Shown in pieces: positions 25,278-34,597 of a stretch of 55,644 bases of DNA. A program made the translations under genes and the position numbers. The notes under the pieces were generated by a model. That model searched no databases, was not told the DNA's origin, and was given only the letters and a program-made list of their open reading frames with translations. The stretch lies in NCBI GenBank assembly GCA_016937995.1, contig JAFGVM010000043.1, positions 1 to 55,644 on the forward strand, given 5' to 3'. This DNA comes from Candidatus Delongbacteria bacterium (GTDB lineage: Bacteria > UBA4055). Position 1 is the first letter of the stretch. Each line of letters opens with the position of its first letter.

Positions 25278-26543
25278 TTATAATCTTCCATCAATTTTAT
25301 TAATATTCAGTATGTTCTTAACATCATACACAACTGATTTGTCTCCATTCAATAAATCACCAATTTTAACTTTCTTAAATTCATCATGTGAAACTGCTGA
25401 TATTACCGCATTGTATTTACCCTGAAGTTTTGGTAAAAGCTTAACACCATACTCTTCTTTAACCTCATTCTTATCAGCCCATGGGTCATATACATAAATT
25501 TTACAACCAAATTCTTCCATCTCTTTAATAATGTCAATAACTCTTGAATTTCTAATATCCGGACAATTCTCCTTAAAAGTAATCCCTAATATTAAAACTT
25601 TAGAATTTTTAATCATTTGACCTTTTTTAATCATAAGCTTTGCTACCTTATTTGCAACGAACATGCCCATGTTATCATTTATTCTTCTTCCTGCAAGAAT
25701 CACTTCAGGGTGGTATCCGATCTCTTCAGCTTTATGAGTAAGATAATATGGATCAACACCTATACAATGCCCCCCTACTAAACCTGGTCTAAACGGTAAA
25801 AAATTCCATTTAGTACCTGCTGCTTCAAGAACTTCTATGGTATCAATTCCCATCCTATCAAATATTAAAGCTAATTCGTTCACAAAAGCTATATTGATAT
25901 CTCTTTGAGAATTTTCGATAACTTTGGCTGCTTCTGCAACTTTTATTGAAGAAGCTAAATGGGTCCCTGCCTTTATAATTTTTTTATAAAGTTCATCAAT
26001 TTTTTTTGCGCTTTTAGGAGTGGATCCACTTGTGATCTTTTTAATTGTGGTCAAGGTATGAACTTTATCTCCAGGATTAATTCTTTCCGGAGAGAATCCG
26101 CAATAAAAATCTTTATTAAAAACTAGATCCGAATCTTTTTCTAGGATTGGGACACATTCTTCTTCTGTAGCACCGGGATAAACAGTTGATTCATAAACAA
26201 CAATATCTCCTTTAGAAAGAACTTGAGCAACAGTTTTTGAAGCTCCTATGAGTGGTTTGAGATCTGGATTTTTATATTTGTCTATAGGCGTAGGAACAGC
26301 GATTATATAAAAATTACAGTTTTTTATATCTTCCAACTTATGAGTACATTTTAAATATTTAGAAGACATTAGATCTTTTGATTCAACCTCTAGTGTCTTA
26401 TCAATACCTTTATTTAATTCACTCACTCTTTTAGAGCTGATGTCAAACCCTACAGTAGGTAATATCTTTCCGAATTCTACTGCCAAAGGTAAGCCCACGT
26501 AACCTAGACCAATAACTGCTATTCTGATTTTTTCTTTTTTCAT
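25278..26543 (-). CDS. Nucleotide-sugar 6-dehydrogenase (WbpO/TviB-like)
   Basis: This 421-residue enzyme shows GLGYVGLPLAVEFGK (NAD loop), VPTPIDKYKNPDL, a mid-chain Lys/Asn active-site helix, and GGHCIGVDPYYLT with the catalytic Cys near residue 270. The last motif matches the UDP-GlcNAc/UDP-GalNAc 6-dehydrogenase branch (WbpO, TviB, CapL) better than UDP-glucose dehydrogenase. It oxidises C6 of the sugar nucleotide twice to give a uronic acid, using 2 NAD+. With the 4-epimerase beside it, this provides a UDP-uronic acid precursor. Which hexose it uses is not certain. Confidence 0.88.
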   Translation of the reverse strand: MKKEKIRIAVIGLGYVGLPLAVEFGKILPTVGFDISSKRVSELNKGIDKTLEVESKDLMSSKYLKCTHKLEDIKNCNFYIIAVPTPIDKYKNPDLKPLIGASKTVAQVLSKGDIVVYESTVYPGATEEECVPILEKDSDLVFNKDFYCGFSPERINPGDKVHTLTTIKKITSGSTPKSAKKIDELYKKIIKAGTHLASSIKVAEAAKVIENSQRDINIAFVNELALIFDRMGIDTIEVLEAAGTKWNFLPFRPGLVGGHCIGVDPYYLTHKAEEIGYHPEVILAGRRINDNMGMFVANKVAKLMIKKGQMIKNSKVLILGITFKENCPDIRNSRVIDIIKEMEEFGCKIYVYDPWADKNEVKEEYGVKLLPKLQGKYNAVISAVSHDEFKKVKIGDLLNGDKSVVYDVKNILNINKIDGRL

Positions 26544-26558
26544 TTTTCTCTCTCAAAT

Positions 26559-27608
26559 TTATTTATAGAACTCAAGGTACCAATCGATAAAATTTTTTAT
26601 ACCAATTTCTATTTCTGTGTTTGGTGTATAATTCAGATCATTGATAAGATCTTGAACATCTGCATGACTTGCCGGTACATCTCCTGGTTGTAATGGTAAC
26701 ATATTTTTCTTTGCTTCAATACCAAGATTTTTCTCAATAGCCTTAATAAAGTCCATCAGAAGGACTGGCCTGTTACTTCCTATATTATAAAGTCTATACG
26801 GAGAACTGGAGGTGCCAGGATCAGGGTTGCTTCCAGTCCAATTAAAATTTGGTGAAGCAGTATTATAAACAACTCTAGTTATACCTTCTATTATATCATC
26901 GACATAAGTAAAATCTCTTTTCATATTCCCATAATTATAAATATCTATCTCTTTGCCTTCCAGAATAGCCTTTGTGAAAAGGAACAATGCCATATCAGGT
27001 CTTCCCCATGGTCCATAAACAGTAAAGAATCTTAATCCGGTAGTCGGAATACCGTATAAGTGACTGTAAGTATGAGCCATTAATTCATTCGATTTTTTTG
27101 TAGCAGCGTATAAACTAACCGGATGATCTACATTGTCATGAATTGAAAATGGGTAATTTTCATTCATTCCATACACGCTTGAGCTACTTGCATAGACCAG
27201 ATGTTTTATATTGTTATATCTCGATGCTTCAAGTATGTTCATAAATCCAATGATATTTGAATTAATGTAAGCATCTGGATTTGTCAAACTATACCTTACT
27301 CCAGCCTGTGCAGCTAAGTTGCAAACATAATCGAACCGTTGTTCTTTAAACAACTTTAGGATATTTTCTTTATCTTCCAAATTAAGTTTGATAAATGAAT
27401 ACTTGCGAAATTTGTTGCTTTTTACAATTTTATTGTACTCAATTTTATGAACATCTATCCCTGTTTCTTTTAATCTACCAAATTTGATGTTAATATCATA
27501 GTAGTCATTGACATTATCCAACCCAACGATTTCATGGCCTTCATTTATTAATCTTAATGCAAGGTGAAAACCTATAAATCCTGCTGCTCCTGTGATCAAT
27601 ACTCTCAT
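26559..27608 (-). CDS. UDP-uronate 4-epimerase-like SDR protein
   Basis: This 349-residue extended SDR begins [18 protein letters not shown], then has [26 protein letters not shown] and the active-site pair YAATKKSNE (Tyr/Lys). [20 protein letters not shown] is the signature of the UDP-glucuronate 4-epimerase group (LspL, Cap1J). It inverts C4 of a UDP-uronic acid through a 4-keto intermediate with bound NAD+. It lies between the exporter gene and the 6-dehydrogenase gene, spacing about 15 bases on both sides, so the three probably work together. Confidence 0.85.
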   Translation of the reverse strand: MRVLITGAAGFIGFHLALRLINEGHEIVGLDNVNDYYDINIKFGRLKETGIDVHKIEYNKIVKSNKFRKYSFIKLNLEDKENILKLFKEQRFDYVCNLAAQAGVRYSLTNPDAYINSNIIGFMNILEASRYNNIKHLVYASSSSVYGMNENYPFSIHDNVDHPVSLYAATKKSNELMAHTYSHLYGIPTTGLRFFTVYGPWGRPDMALFLFTKAILEGKEIDIYNYGNMKRDFTYVDDIIEGITRVVYNTASPNFNWTGSNPDPGTSSSPYRLYNIGSNRPVLLMDFIKAIEKNLGIEAKKNMLPLQPGDVPASHADVQDLINDLNYTPNTEIEIGIKNFIDWYLEFYK

Positions 27609-27623
27609 TAAATTCCCGAATGT

Positions 27624-30305
27624 CTAGTTTACTCCACTTAGCAAATATATAATTGTGACAGTTGACCCGATTATAGTTAACCAATCTTTTATTTCCGCCC
27701 TGAATAAACCAATATTGTTATCTTTTTGGATCTTGTTAACCACTATTTTTGATCCTTCTTTTACCGAAGGAGAAAAGAACCATCCATCAGTTTTTGCATT
27801 TCCACCCGGATAATAGATCACAATTTGGCCAACCTCATACTCTAGTTCATTTCTTGTTCCACCAGCTGCTTCTATGTAATCATACAAACTCCAATCATTC
27901 CTGTACGAAAGTAATCCCGGTGTGTAAACGAATCCTTCAACAGAGACAGTACTTGGGTGACTTGGTATTGTTATCTTATCTCCATGTTTCAAGACAATAT
28001 CATTTTTTATACTTCCTGATATTGCTTTGCTGAAATCAGAGTAAATATAGGTGCTGTCTCTTAGAAATTCAGTTCCATCAATAAATGAGTCCTCGGCTAA
28101 TCCACCTGCTCTGTTAATCAAACTTCTAAGAGTTTCTCCGTTTTGGATCAGGGAATACAATCCAGGAAATTTAATTTGACCGCTTATGTAAACTGTTTTT
28201 AAATTTTCTTTATCCGGATCTCTTCTGATTACCACATGATCCTTATCCATCAAAAAAAACTGAACTTTATCATTCCTTTCGCTTGAGAAAATATCTTTGC
28301 TTAATACAACATCATATACTTTTGAAATCATTCCCTCATTTTTATTTTTCCTAAAAACCTCTGCTTTGTATTTATAAGCTCCTTCGCGAAAACCTTTAGC
28401 AGTAAGAATCAAGTCTTCAACAGTCATGTTGCTGCTCATTGGATATGTACCTTCTTCTTTAACAAATCCACTGATGCTTACTTCACTCTGCTCATAAACA
28501 ACATTCATATCATATATCCTTAGATGATCACTGTCTTTCAACAGGATATCATCTTGCAAATCACCGGCAAGTGCTTTTTTAAGATTTATTGGAATAATAG
28601 ACGTAGTCAAACCATCTTCATTTAATCTAATAACGTCTGCACGCTTAAGCAAAGTTTGTTTCTTTTGTTTATCATCTTCGATACCTCCTCTGCTGAATAT
28701 GAGATCTGACACTCTCATACTATCACTCAAAATAGTAAATCCCGGTTTTTGTATATATCCAGTAACCAAAACATATGATTTTCTCTTGAGATCCCACTTG
28801 GAGTATATATTTATACTGTCTAAAGTATTGAGTTCAAAATTCAGGTTTTTACCGTCAGCAATACTAAAATTAAAATATTCAGTTCTCATATCTGGATATG
28901 TTCTAATTAATTCAATCTTATCTAAAAATGCATCAGCTAAAAGACCTCCTGATTTTGCAATCAGATCATTTAATTTCATTCCATCCTTAAATGAATATCT
29001 TCCTTTTCGATAGACAGCTCCGTTCATTACAACATATTCAGTTAGAATTTTGGGTATTGAAAAAACCGTAATAACATCACGATCATGAAGTTTAATCGGA
29101 TTTACTTTTAAAATACCATTCTCCATATAAGTAAATTCCAGATCTAAAATTTTAGAATATACTACAGGAGTAGTTCTCTCCTCCATTGGCATTATTCTCT
29201 CAATCTTAACTCTGTCAACTGACGAAGTTGATAATAATCCGTTTGCGTACTTAATAATATCTCTCAAAGTTTCATTTTCTTTCAATTCATACTTTAGAGG
29301 TTTAAGTACTTCCCCCTCTAAGGATACAGTATTAAGCCTTGGACCAACAAATACATTATCACCATCTTTTAGCATAACATCATTAACATTTTGTCCTGTT
29401 AGAAGATAATCGTACAAATCTAATTCACTATATATTTTTCCATTTCTGATAACTTTAATATTCCTTAATGTACCTTTTGCAGTCACACCATGTGCTCTTA
29501 TAAGGGAAGTTAAAATTGTTGATTTAGGAGTCAGATTGTATGATCCCGGATTTACAACTTCACCGTTAACAAAAATGTTTATAGATCTAATTTTCGAGAA
29601 TGAAATATCAAAAAATGTTGTTGGATTACCGTCTGGAGGATCAAGAGTAATATAGTTTTTTGAGAGAACTTTTTTTAATCTCTTTTCTAAGTCAGAAATT
29701 GTATAATCATGAACAATAACCTGACCAACTCCATTAATAAATATTGTACCTTCGTTTGAAACTACCAACCTTTGCTGAATTTCTGTATTACCCCAAAGAG
29801 ATAAGATTAGTTCATCACCAGGACCTACCACATAATCTTGATTTACAGGTATCTGCAATGATTTTTCGTTTTCTAAAATATTGTTGAGGAAAATTTCGTA
29901 ACCATAAAAATCTTTTATCGACTCGTAGTATGCATATCTATCATTCATGATCAATTCTTGAGATGTAGATATTTTAATTTTTTTTTCGTCATCATCCGCA
30001 GTTTCTAAAGACTCTTTCTCACCCTCAGTACCTTTCTCTTTACCTTCAGGTGAGTCTATTTTAGATTTTATCTGATTCTCACTTTCCATTTTTCTGAGTT
30101 GCTCTAATAAATGTTCATTACCCGGTTTAGTAAGCTCCTTGATTAGTTCACTTTGGGGAATTGCAGTATCTGAAGTACCACTTTCTTGAAACTCTTTCTG
30201 AGTTTTTAACATTTCTGTTTCTAGGAATGTTTCGTCTTGGGCATAAATATAACCACTTGAAATTATCAAAAAAAACAGAACATTTAAAATTAAACGATTA
30301 AACAC
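27624..30305 (-). CDS. Multi-SLBB polysaccharide export protein (Wza-like)
   Basis: This 893-residue protein starts at GTG behind a perfect AGGAGG 7 bases away. Residues 1-22 form a signal peptide ending in YAQ; there is no lipobox. A charged, Lys/Glu-rich linker (about 30-115) precedes the export domain, VGPGDELILSLWG near residue 160. Then follow repeated SLBB domains, recognisable by phrases such as INIFVNGEVVNPGSYNL, VSLEGEVLKPL, VMNGAVYRKG, VSISGFVKEEGTYP, VYISGQIKFPGLY and VSVEGFVYTPGLL. A hydrophobic helix close to the C-terminus (about 872-889) may be a membrane anchor. Such long versions occur in the FCB group. It forms the export conduit and leads the polysaccharide operon. Confidence 0.9.
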   Translation of the reverse strand: MFNRLILNVLFFLIISSGYIYAQDETFLETEMLKTQKEFQESGTSDTAIPQSELIKELTKPGNEHLLEQLRKMESENQIKSKIDSPEGKEKGTEGEKESLETADDDEKKIKISTSQELIMNDRYAYYESIKDFYGYEIFLNNILENEKSLQIPVNQDYVVGPGDELILSLWGNTEIQQRLVVSNEGTIFINGVGQVIVHDYTISDLEKRLKKVLSKNYITLDPPDGNPTTFFDISFSKIRSINIFVNGEVVNPGSYNLTPKSTILTSLIRAHGVTAKGTLRNIKVIRNGKIYSELDLYDYLLTGQNVNDVMLKDGDNVFVGPRLNTVSLEGEVLKPLKYELKENETLRDIIKYANGLLSTSSVDRVKIERIMPMEERTTPVVYSKILDLEFTYMENGILKVNPIKLHDRDVITVFSIPKILTEYVVMNGAVYRKGRYSFKDGMKLNDLIAKSGGLLADAFLDKIELIRTYPDMRTEYFNFSIADGKNLNFELNTLDSINIYSKWDLKRKSYVLVTGYIQKPGFTILSDSMRVSDLIFSRGGIEDDKQKKQTLLKRADVIRLNEDGLTTSIIPINLKKALAGDLQDDILLKDSDHLRIYDMNVVYEQSEVSISGFVKEEGTYPMSSNMTVEDLILTAKGFREGAYKYKAEVFRKNKNEGMISKVYDVVLSKDIFSSERNDKVQFFLMDKDHVVIRRDPDKENLKTVYISGQIKFPGLYSLIQNGETLRSLINRAGGLAEDSFIDGTEFLRDSTYIYSDFSKAISGSIKNDIVLKHGDKITIPSHPSTVSVEGFVYTPGLLSYRNDWSLYDYIEAAGGTRNELEYEVGQIVIYYPGGNAKTDGWFFSPSVKEGSKIVVNKIQKDNNIGLFRAEIKDWLTIIGSTVTIIYLLSGVN

Positions 30306-30357
30306 TTTTATGTCCTCCTGAGGTAGTAGATTATTGCATATAATTATGTCTGCAGCG

Positions 30358-30386
30358 AATATAATCGTTTATACTCGAGCTGTCAA
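30358..30386 (-). promoter_or_regulatory. Sigma-70-type promoter of the polysaccharide export operon
   Basis: On the minus strand, a consensus TTGACA (30386-30381), 17 bases, TATATT (30363-30358). The leader to the GTG at 30305 is about 45 bases. I found no JUMPstart/ops-like element in it. Confidence 0.78.
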
Positions 30387-30509
30387 GACAATAATGAGCT
30401 TATTAAACTCAAGTTCAGTCTTGATTCCACTAATTTAAGTGATGTTATACAATCGAAAAATAGTTAAGTTCAAAAAAATATGAAAGTATAATTTTTTTTG
30501 TTATACGAT

Positions 30510-31745
30510 CTAGAAATATTTAACAAATCGAACATTCCCTCCACCAAAATTACCTGAATTAAAAAGATGTCCAATCGATGCATAAATGAAAGAATTATTA
30601 CCAAATTTATACCTTATACCCAACTTAAGCATATCATTGTATTCAAGGTGGAGTAAATAAGTTTCTGCCCATGGTTTTTTAAATTCATTATCCCTGTTCA
30701 GTTGAACAAGAAAGCCGGGTTCAATTTGAAAATTTTCGTTTATATCGTAAGCATAAAATATATACGGGATAAGTGCTGAAACTTTAAAAGTGTATGAATA
30801 ATCAGGTTCGTAGTAATAATTCTCAGGATATCCACCTACTTTATCCTGATTTGATTCAGCATAGATAATTCCGTATTTTAAAGAACTTCTTGCAAATTTT
30901 TGATTCATTCCTAATTCAATTGAAATAAAATTACTTTTCATTTTATAAGAACTTGAATCCTGGTCATTAAACCTTACTTCTTCATTGAATTGATTTAAAA
31001 ACAATTTGGAATAAACATTCAAATTCCCGTTTATTTTAAAGCTTAAGTTCAGCTTGTAGTCCCCGTTCTGTAAAGAATGATAGTTTACATTTGATATGGA
31101 ATCATATTTTGAGAATTCTCTTTCAAATCCAGTTGAATAATTTACCTCTGAAAAAAGATAAAGGTTAACGAACGTATAGTTTAATTTAGTTGATATTGAT
31201 ATCGGAACAAAGCTGTTTGAACCTTCATTTGTATTTTTCATATCGTAAATAAAGTCATCAAATGATATAATACTGCTGAAATAATTACTTTTTGAATCCT
31301 CTAATAATACACCTCCGCCAACATCAATGATATCTTTACCTGATTCTAACTGCGTATGTCCAATAAGTGAAAAATTATCATTTATTTTATATCTTAATCC
31401 TATCTGAGCTTTCTCGGTGTCGTAACTTAAATGTCTGGTTATGTAATTCCTGTAATTCGCACTGAAAATTAATTTATCATTGAGAGGCAAATTTAAAATT
31501 ATCTCCTCGTCCTTTAATAACTGATAGTTCAAAAGACTCCCATAAGTCAATTTGACCGAAGAACTATCATAAAAAACGCTATTATGATGTCTTTCTGTTT
31601 CAAAAATAAAAGCATAATTTACAAGCGGGTTCAAGAAATACTCCTCATCATTTCCCGGAACCATATACGGATAACTGACTGAAAACAATAAGTTCATCAG
31701 AAGAAGAAAAATTACTGTTAAACTTAATTTCATATTTTCATTCAT
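30510..31745 (-). CDS. Outer-membrane beta-barrel protein
   Basis: This 411-residue protein has an N-terminal signal peptide (about 1-24, MKLSLTVIFLLLMNLLFS after a second possible Met). The remainder alternates polar and aromatic residues in strands, and the chain ends FVKYF with a terminal Phe, the BAM-recognised end of outer-membrane barrels. Many strands of the type FKINGNLNVYSKLFLNQF suggest 16 to 18 strands. I see no domain with known function. It has its own promoter and lies between rodZ (divergent) and the SLBB export operon. A role in polysaccharide surface attachment, as for Wzi, is only a guess from position. Confidence 0.65.
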   Translation of the reverse strand: MNENMKLSLTVIFLLLMNLLFSVSYPYMVPGNDEEYFLNPLVNYAFIFETERHHNSVFYDSSSVKLTYGSLLNYQLLKDEEIILNLPLNDKLIFSANYRNYITRHLSYDTEKAQIGLRYKINDNFSLIGHTQLESGKDIIDVGGGVLLEDSKSNYFSSIISFDDFIYDMKNTNEGSNSFVPISISTKLNYTFVNLYLFSEVNYSTGFEREFSKYDSISNVNYHSLQNGDYKLNLSFKINGNLNVYSKLFLNQFNEEVRFNDQDSSSYKMKSNFISIELGMNQKFARSSLKYGIIYAESNQDKVGGYPENYYYEPDYSYTFKVSALIPYIFYAYDINENFQIEPGFLVQLNRDNEFKKPWAETYLLHLEYNDMLKLGIRYKFGNNSFIYASIGHLFNSGNFGGGNVRFVKYF

Positions 31746-31773
31746 AAATTTTCTCAGATTACTTTTCTCACCA

Positions 31774-31802
31774 AATATAAGTACTTTTTACGGGACTTTC
31801 AA
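31774..31802 (-). promoter_or_regulatory. Sigma-70-type promoter of the barrel protein
   Basis: On the minus strand, TTGAAA (31802-31797), 17 bases, TATATT (31779-31774). It is divergent from the rodZ promoter, with the -35 boxes 24 bases apart. Confidence 0.68.
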
Positions 31803-31825
31803 TTTATAAATTCAGTGAAATTACT

Positions 31826-31854
31826 TTGACTATTTGGACAGTGATTTTTATATT
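31826..31854 (+). promoter_or_regulatory. Sigma-70-type promoter of rodZ-ispG
   Basis: TTGACT (31826-31831), 17 bases, TATATT (31849-31854). The rodZ start codon is at 31887. Confidence 0.72.
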
Positions 31855-31886
31855 GATACCTGTTAATTCTAACACGGTAAAACGAA

Positions 31887-32732
31887 ATGGCCATAGACGT
31901 AGGGAAAATACTGCAGGATAAAAGAGAAGATATCGGTATATCTCTTGAGGAAGCAAGTAATAGCACGAAAATACAGACAGGATATCTATCTGCTATTGAA
32001 AATAATGACAGATCGTTAGTACCTGTTGCTTACTATGACCTCTTTTTAAATAAATACGCTAGATTCCTTAATGTTGAGCTCCCTCAGATAAAAAAAGGTG
32101 AACCTAAAAAAAGCAGTCTAAGGAAAAAAGAGCAGATCAAAGAGTTAATTGATAAGGACAATCAGATAGAACATAAACTTATAGTTTTTATAAAAGATGT
32201 GATACTCTTCATACAGATAAACAGGAGACTGAGCTTAGTAATATTTCTGTTTTTAATCGTTTTTTCATTGATAAAGATCACCGGTTCGATATTCAATACT
32301 GGGGAAAAAAACAATGTTAATGAGTCAGTGGTAAAGATAATTACGATCGAAGGATCTTCTGATGATAAAATAAACTTTGATATAAGGGATTCAATCCTGA
32401 TCGAGGATGACAAACCTGAATTTATGCTTGTAAAGATATCTGCTGTTGACTCATGCTATATATGCTACTATTCAGATACTACGGCAGTAAATGAAAAATT
32501 ATTACTTCCCGGGGAAAAACTTGTTCTTAAGGGTGAGAAGATAATTGAATCCAAGATCGGCAACAGTACTGCTGTTTCGATAAGCTACAATGACATTAGT
32601 ATCCTGCCTGAACTCAGAGAACAGGGTAACGGAAGTTCCATGATCAGGATAACTCCGCGGAACGGAGCTGAGAAAATAAAGAGATCAGAGAAAATAATGC
32701 TTTTTTTAAAAAACAACTACGGCCTTGAATAA
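31887..32732 (+). CDS. rodZ: RodZ-like HTH membrane protein
   Basis: This 281-residue protein has the RodZ layout: an N-terminal helix-turn-helix of the HTH_25 type (about residues 5-68: KILQDKREDIGISLEEAS and YLSAIENNDRS), a basic juxtamembrane segment (about 75-110), one membrane helix (about 117-134) and a periplasmic beta-rich domain with DUF4115 character. RodZ links MreB filaments to the elongasome. The gene ends 3 bases before ispG; the same rodZ-ispG order is known from E. coli, which supports the call. The symbol is by architecture and context, as the C-terminal domain is weakly conserved. Confidence 0.75.
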   Translation: MAIDVGKILQDKREDIGISLEEASNSTKIQTGYLSAIENNDRSLVPVAYYDLFLNKYARFLNVELPQIKKGEPKKSSLRKKEQIKELIDKDNQIEHKLIVFIKDVILFIQINRRLSLVIFLFLIVFSLIKITGSIFNTGEKNNVNESVVKIITIEGSSDDKINFDIRDSILIEDDKPEFMLVKISAVDSCYICYYSDTTAVNEKLLLPGEKLVLKGEKIIESKIGNSTAVSISYNDISILPELREQGNGSSMIRITPRNGAEKIKRSEKIMLFLKNNYGLE

Positions 32733-32735
32733 ACG

Positions 32736-33806
32736 ATGAAAAACAGAAAAAATACACGAAGTGTTAAGATAGGTGATGTAGCGATAGGTGCGGATCATGA
32801 TATTGCTATTCAATCGATGACGAACACTAAAACAATTGACACTGATAGCACGATAAAACAGATCCTGGACCTTGAAGAAGCAGGATGTAATATTGCCCGA
32901 ATCGCACTTCCTGATATTTTATCCACAAAGGTCATTCCAGAGATAAAAAAACATATACATATTCCTTTAGTAGGAGATATTCATTTCGATTATAAAATAG
33001 CATTGTCCGCTGTAGAACAAGGTATCGACAAGATAAGGATCAATCCAGGCAATATTGGGGGAAGGGATAGGACCAGAGCTATAATTGAAGCTTGTAAAGA
33101 CAAGAATATTCCTATAAGGATCGGAGTGAATTCCGGATCTGTTGAAAGAGATATTGTAGATAAATTTAATGGTGTAACTGCTGAGGGAATGATCGAGAGC
33201 ATGAGTAAGTATATCGGTTATTTTCAGGAGGAAAATTTTCATGATCTGGTCCTGTCTTTGAAATCTTCTGATGTTATGCTCATGATCGAAGCATACAGGC
33301 TGATCAGCAAACTTTATGATTATCCATTACACCTTGGAGTAACTGAAGCCGGAAGTTACTTTACCGGCTCGATCAAATCTGCAGTGGGATTGGGAATTCT
33401 ATTGAATGAAGGTATCGGTGATACTGTCAGAGTGTCATTAACTGGTGATGTTAATCAGGAAATCTATACTGCAAGAGAGATCCTGAAATCGCTAAAACTT
33501 CACAGTGGAGGAGTGAACATAATATCATGCCCCACTTGTGGTAGAACTGAGGTAGATCTTGCGGATGTAGTTGAAGAACTTGAAGAACGAATTCAGTCAT
33601 TGAAAATAAAGAAAAGTATAAATGTGGCTGTAATGGGATGTGCTGTAAATGGTCCCGGTGAAGCCAGAGAGGCTGATCTTGGTATTGCAGGCGGGAAAAA
33701 TGAATTTCTATTATTTATCAAAGGTGAGATCATAAAAAAAATACCTCAGAATGAAGTAATTGATGTTCTTATAAATGAAATTCAAAAATTAGCCCATAAT
33801 CCCTAG
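32736..33806 (+). CDS. ispG: 4-hydroxy-3-methylbut-2-en-1-yl diphosphate synthase (IspG/GcpE)
   Basis: The 356-residue enzyme is full length for the bacterial single-domain type. RINPGNIGG and GVNSGSVERDI in the TIM barrel and the [4Fe-4S] ligands CPTCGRTEVDL (two Cys) and GCAVNGPGEAREAD (third Cys) plus the nearby Glu are all present. It reductively opens methylerythritol cyclodiphosphate to HMBPP in the MEP isoprenoid pathway, which also feeds undecaprenyl carrier synthesis. It is co-transcribed with rodZ. Its last four bases overlap the end of the convergent methyltransferase gene. Confidence 0.96.
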   Translation: MKNRKNTRSVKIGDVAIGADHDIAIQSMTNTKTIDTDSTIKQILDLEEAGCNIARIALPDILSTKVIPEIKKHIHIPLVGDIHFDYKIALSAVEQGIDKIRINPGNIGGRDRTRAIIEACKDKNIPIRIGVNSGSVERDIVDKFNGVTAEGMIESMSKYIGYFQEENFHDLVLSLKSSDVMLMIEAYRLISKLYDYPLHLGVTEAGSYFTGSIKSAVGLGILLNEGIGDTVRVSLTGDVNQEIYTAREILKSLKLHSGGVNIISCPTCGRTEVDLADVVEELEERIQSLKIKKSINVAVMGCAVNGPGEAREADLGIAGGKNEFLLFIKGEIIKKIPQNEVIDVLINEIQKLAHNP

Positions 33807-34597
33807 ACCCTTGTCAATTGTTTATTGTATTCATACATAAATATAGATGCTGCATTTGCCACATTCAATGAATTTTTCAACCCCATCATATTTATTTCAA
33901 CAATACTGTCACACAGACCGATAGCTTTTTGTGTAAGGCCGATCTCTTCGTTACCAAAAATTATTACTGACTTACGATAAAATTTATGATCAGAAAGACT
34001 AACACTTCCCTCTCCTGTTTCAGCACCGATAATTTTATAACCATCATCCTTCAACGCTTTAATCTGAATTGAAATATCATCGATAAAACTAAAATCAACA
34101 TTTTTTTCTGTATTTTTGGCTGTTTTTGTAACTTTTGGGTCTGTCTTCTGTGGAGTTAATCCGGTTGATATTATTTCTTTTATGCTAAAACATTCAGCAG
34201 ATCTTATAATTGATCCTACATTAAATGCAGAACGAAGGTTTTCTAGAATTATTATCAGTTCATTTTTCGCTTTAGCCTGACTAGTGGCCTTATCGCTTGA
34301 GGTTTTAATAAATTGCTTCTCAGAAATTGGATAACCCGAATTTTCTCTGAGTTCATGAAACAAAAAATGTATCTTTTCTAACAGAGACCTATTGTTCTTT
34401 TCGTTCAGGATAGAAAATAATTTTTCAGCAATGTTTACAAGATCAGTATCCGGTAAAAACTCATAAAACTTTCTCAGATCCGAAAAATCAGCTATGTTTC
34501 CGGATATTATATTATCTCTTTGCAATTCTAATTCATTGCAAATTTTAAAAATTTGTGTTATCGGCTTTAATCCTGAAAATTTTTTTCTGCTGATCAT
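33803..34597 (-). CDS. SpoU/TrmH family RNA methyltransferase
   Basis: This 264-residue protein has a C-terminal SPOUT domain: NLRSAFNVGSIIRSAECF (motif 1, with the catalytic Arg), IIFGNEEIGLT (motif 2), and GLKNSLNVANAASIFMYEY (motif 3), which form the knotted SAM site. The N-terminal 110 residues are a helical extension, perhaps an RNA-binding region. It 2'-O-methylates rRNA or tRNA; the target is not predictable. The start overlaps the phoU-like stop by 4 bases (ATGA), so it is coupled to the phosphate genes, a co-location I cannot explain functionally. Confidence 0.9.
   Translation of the reverse strand: MISRKKFSGLKPITQIFKICNELELQRDNIISGNIADFSDLRKFYEFLPDTDLVNIAEKLFSILNEKNNRSLLEKIHFLFHELRENSGYPISEKQFIKTSSDKATSQAKAKNELIIILENLRSAFNVGSIIRSAECFSIKEIISTGLTPQKTDPKVTKTAKNTEKNVDFSFIDDISIQIKALKDDGYKIIGAETGEGSVSLSDHKFYRKSVIIFGNEEIGLTQKAIGLCDSIVEINMMGLKNSLNVANAASIFMYEYNKQLTRV

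Noticed and set aside
30306-30357. JUMPstart/ops antitermination element in the exporter leader
   Set aside because: The leader is about 45 bases and has no GGCGGTAG core; only a chance GAGGTAG on the non-transcribed side.
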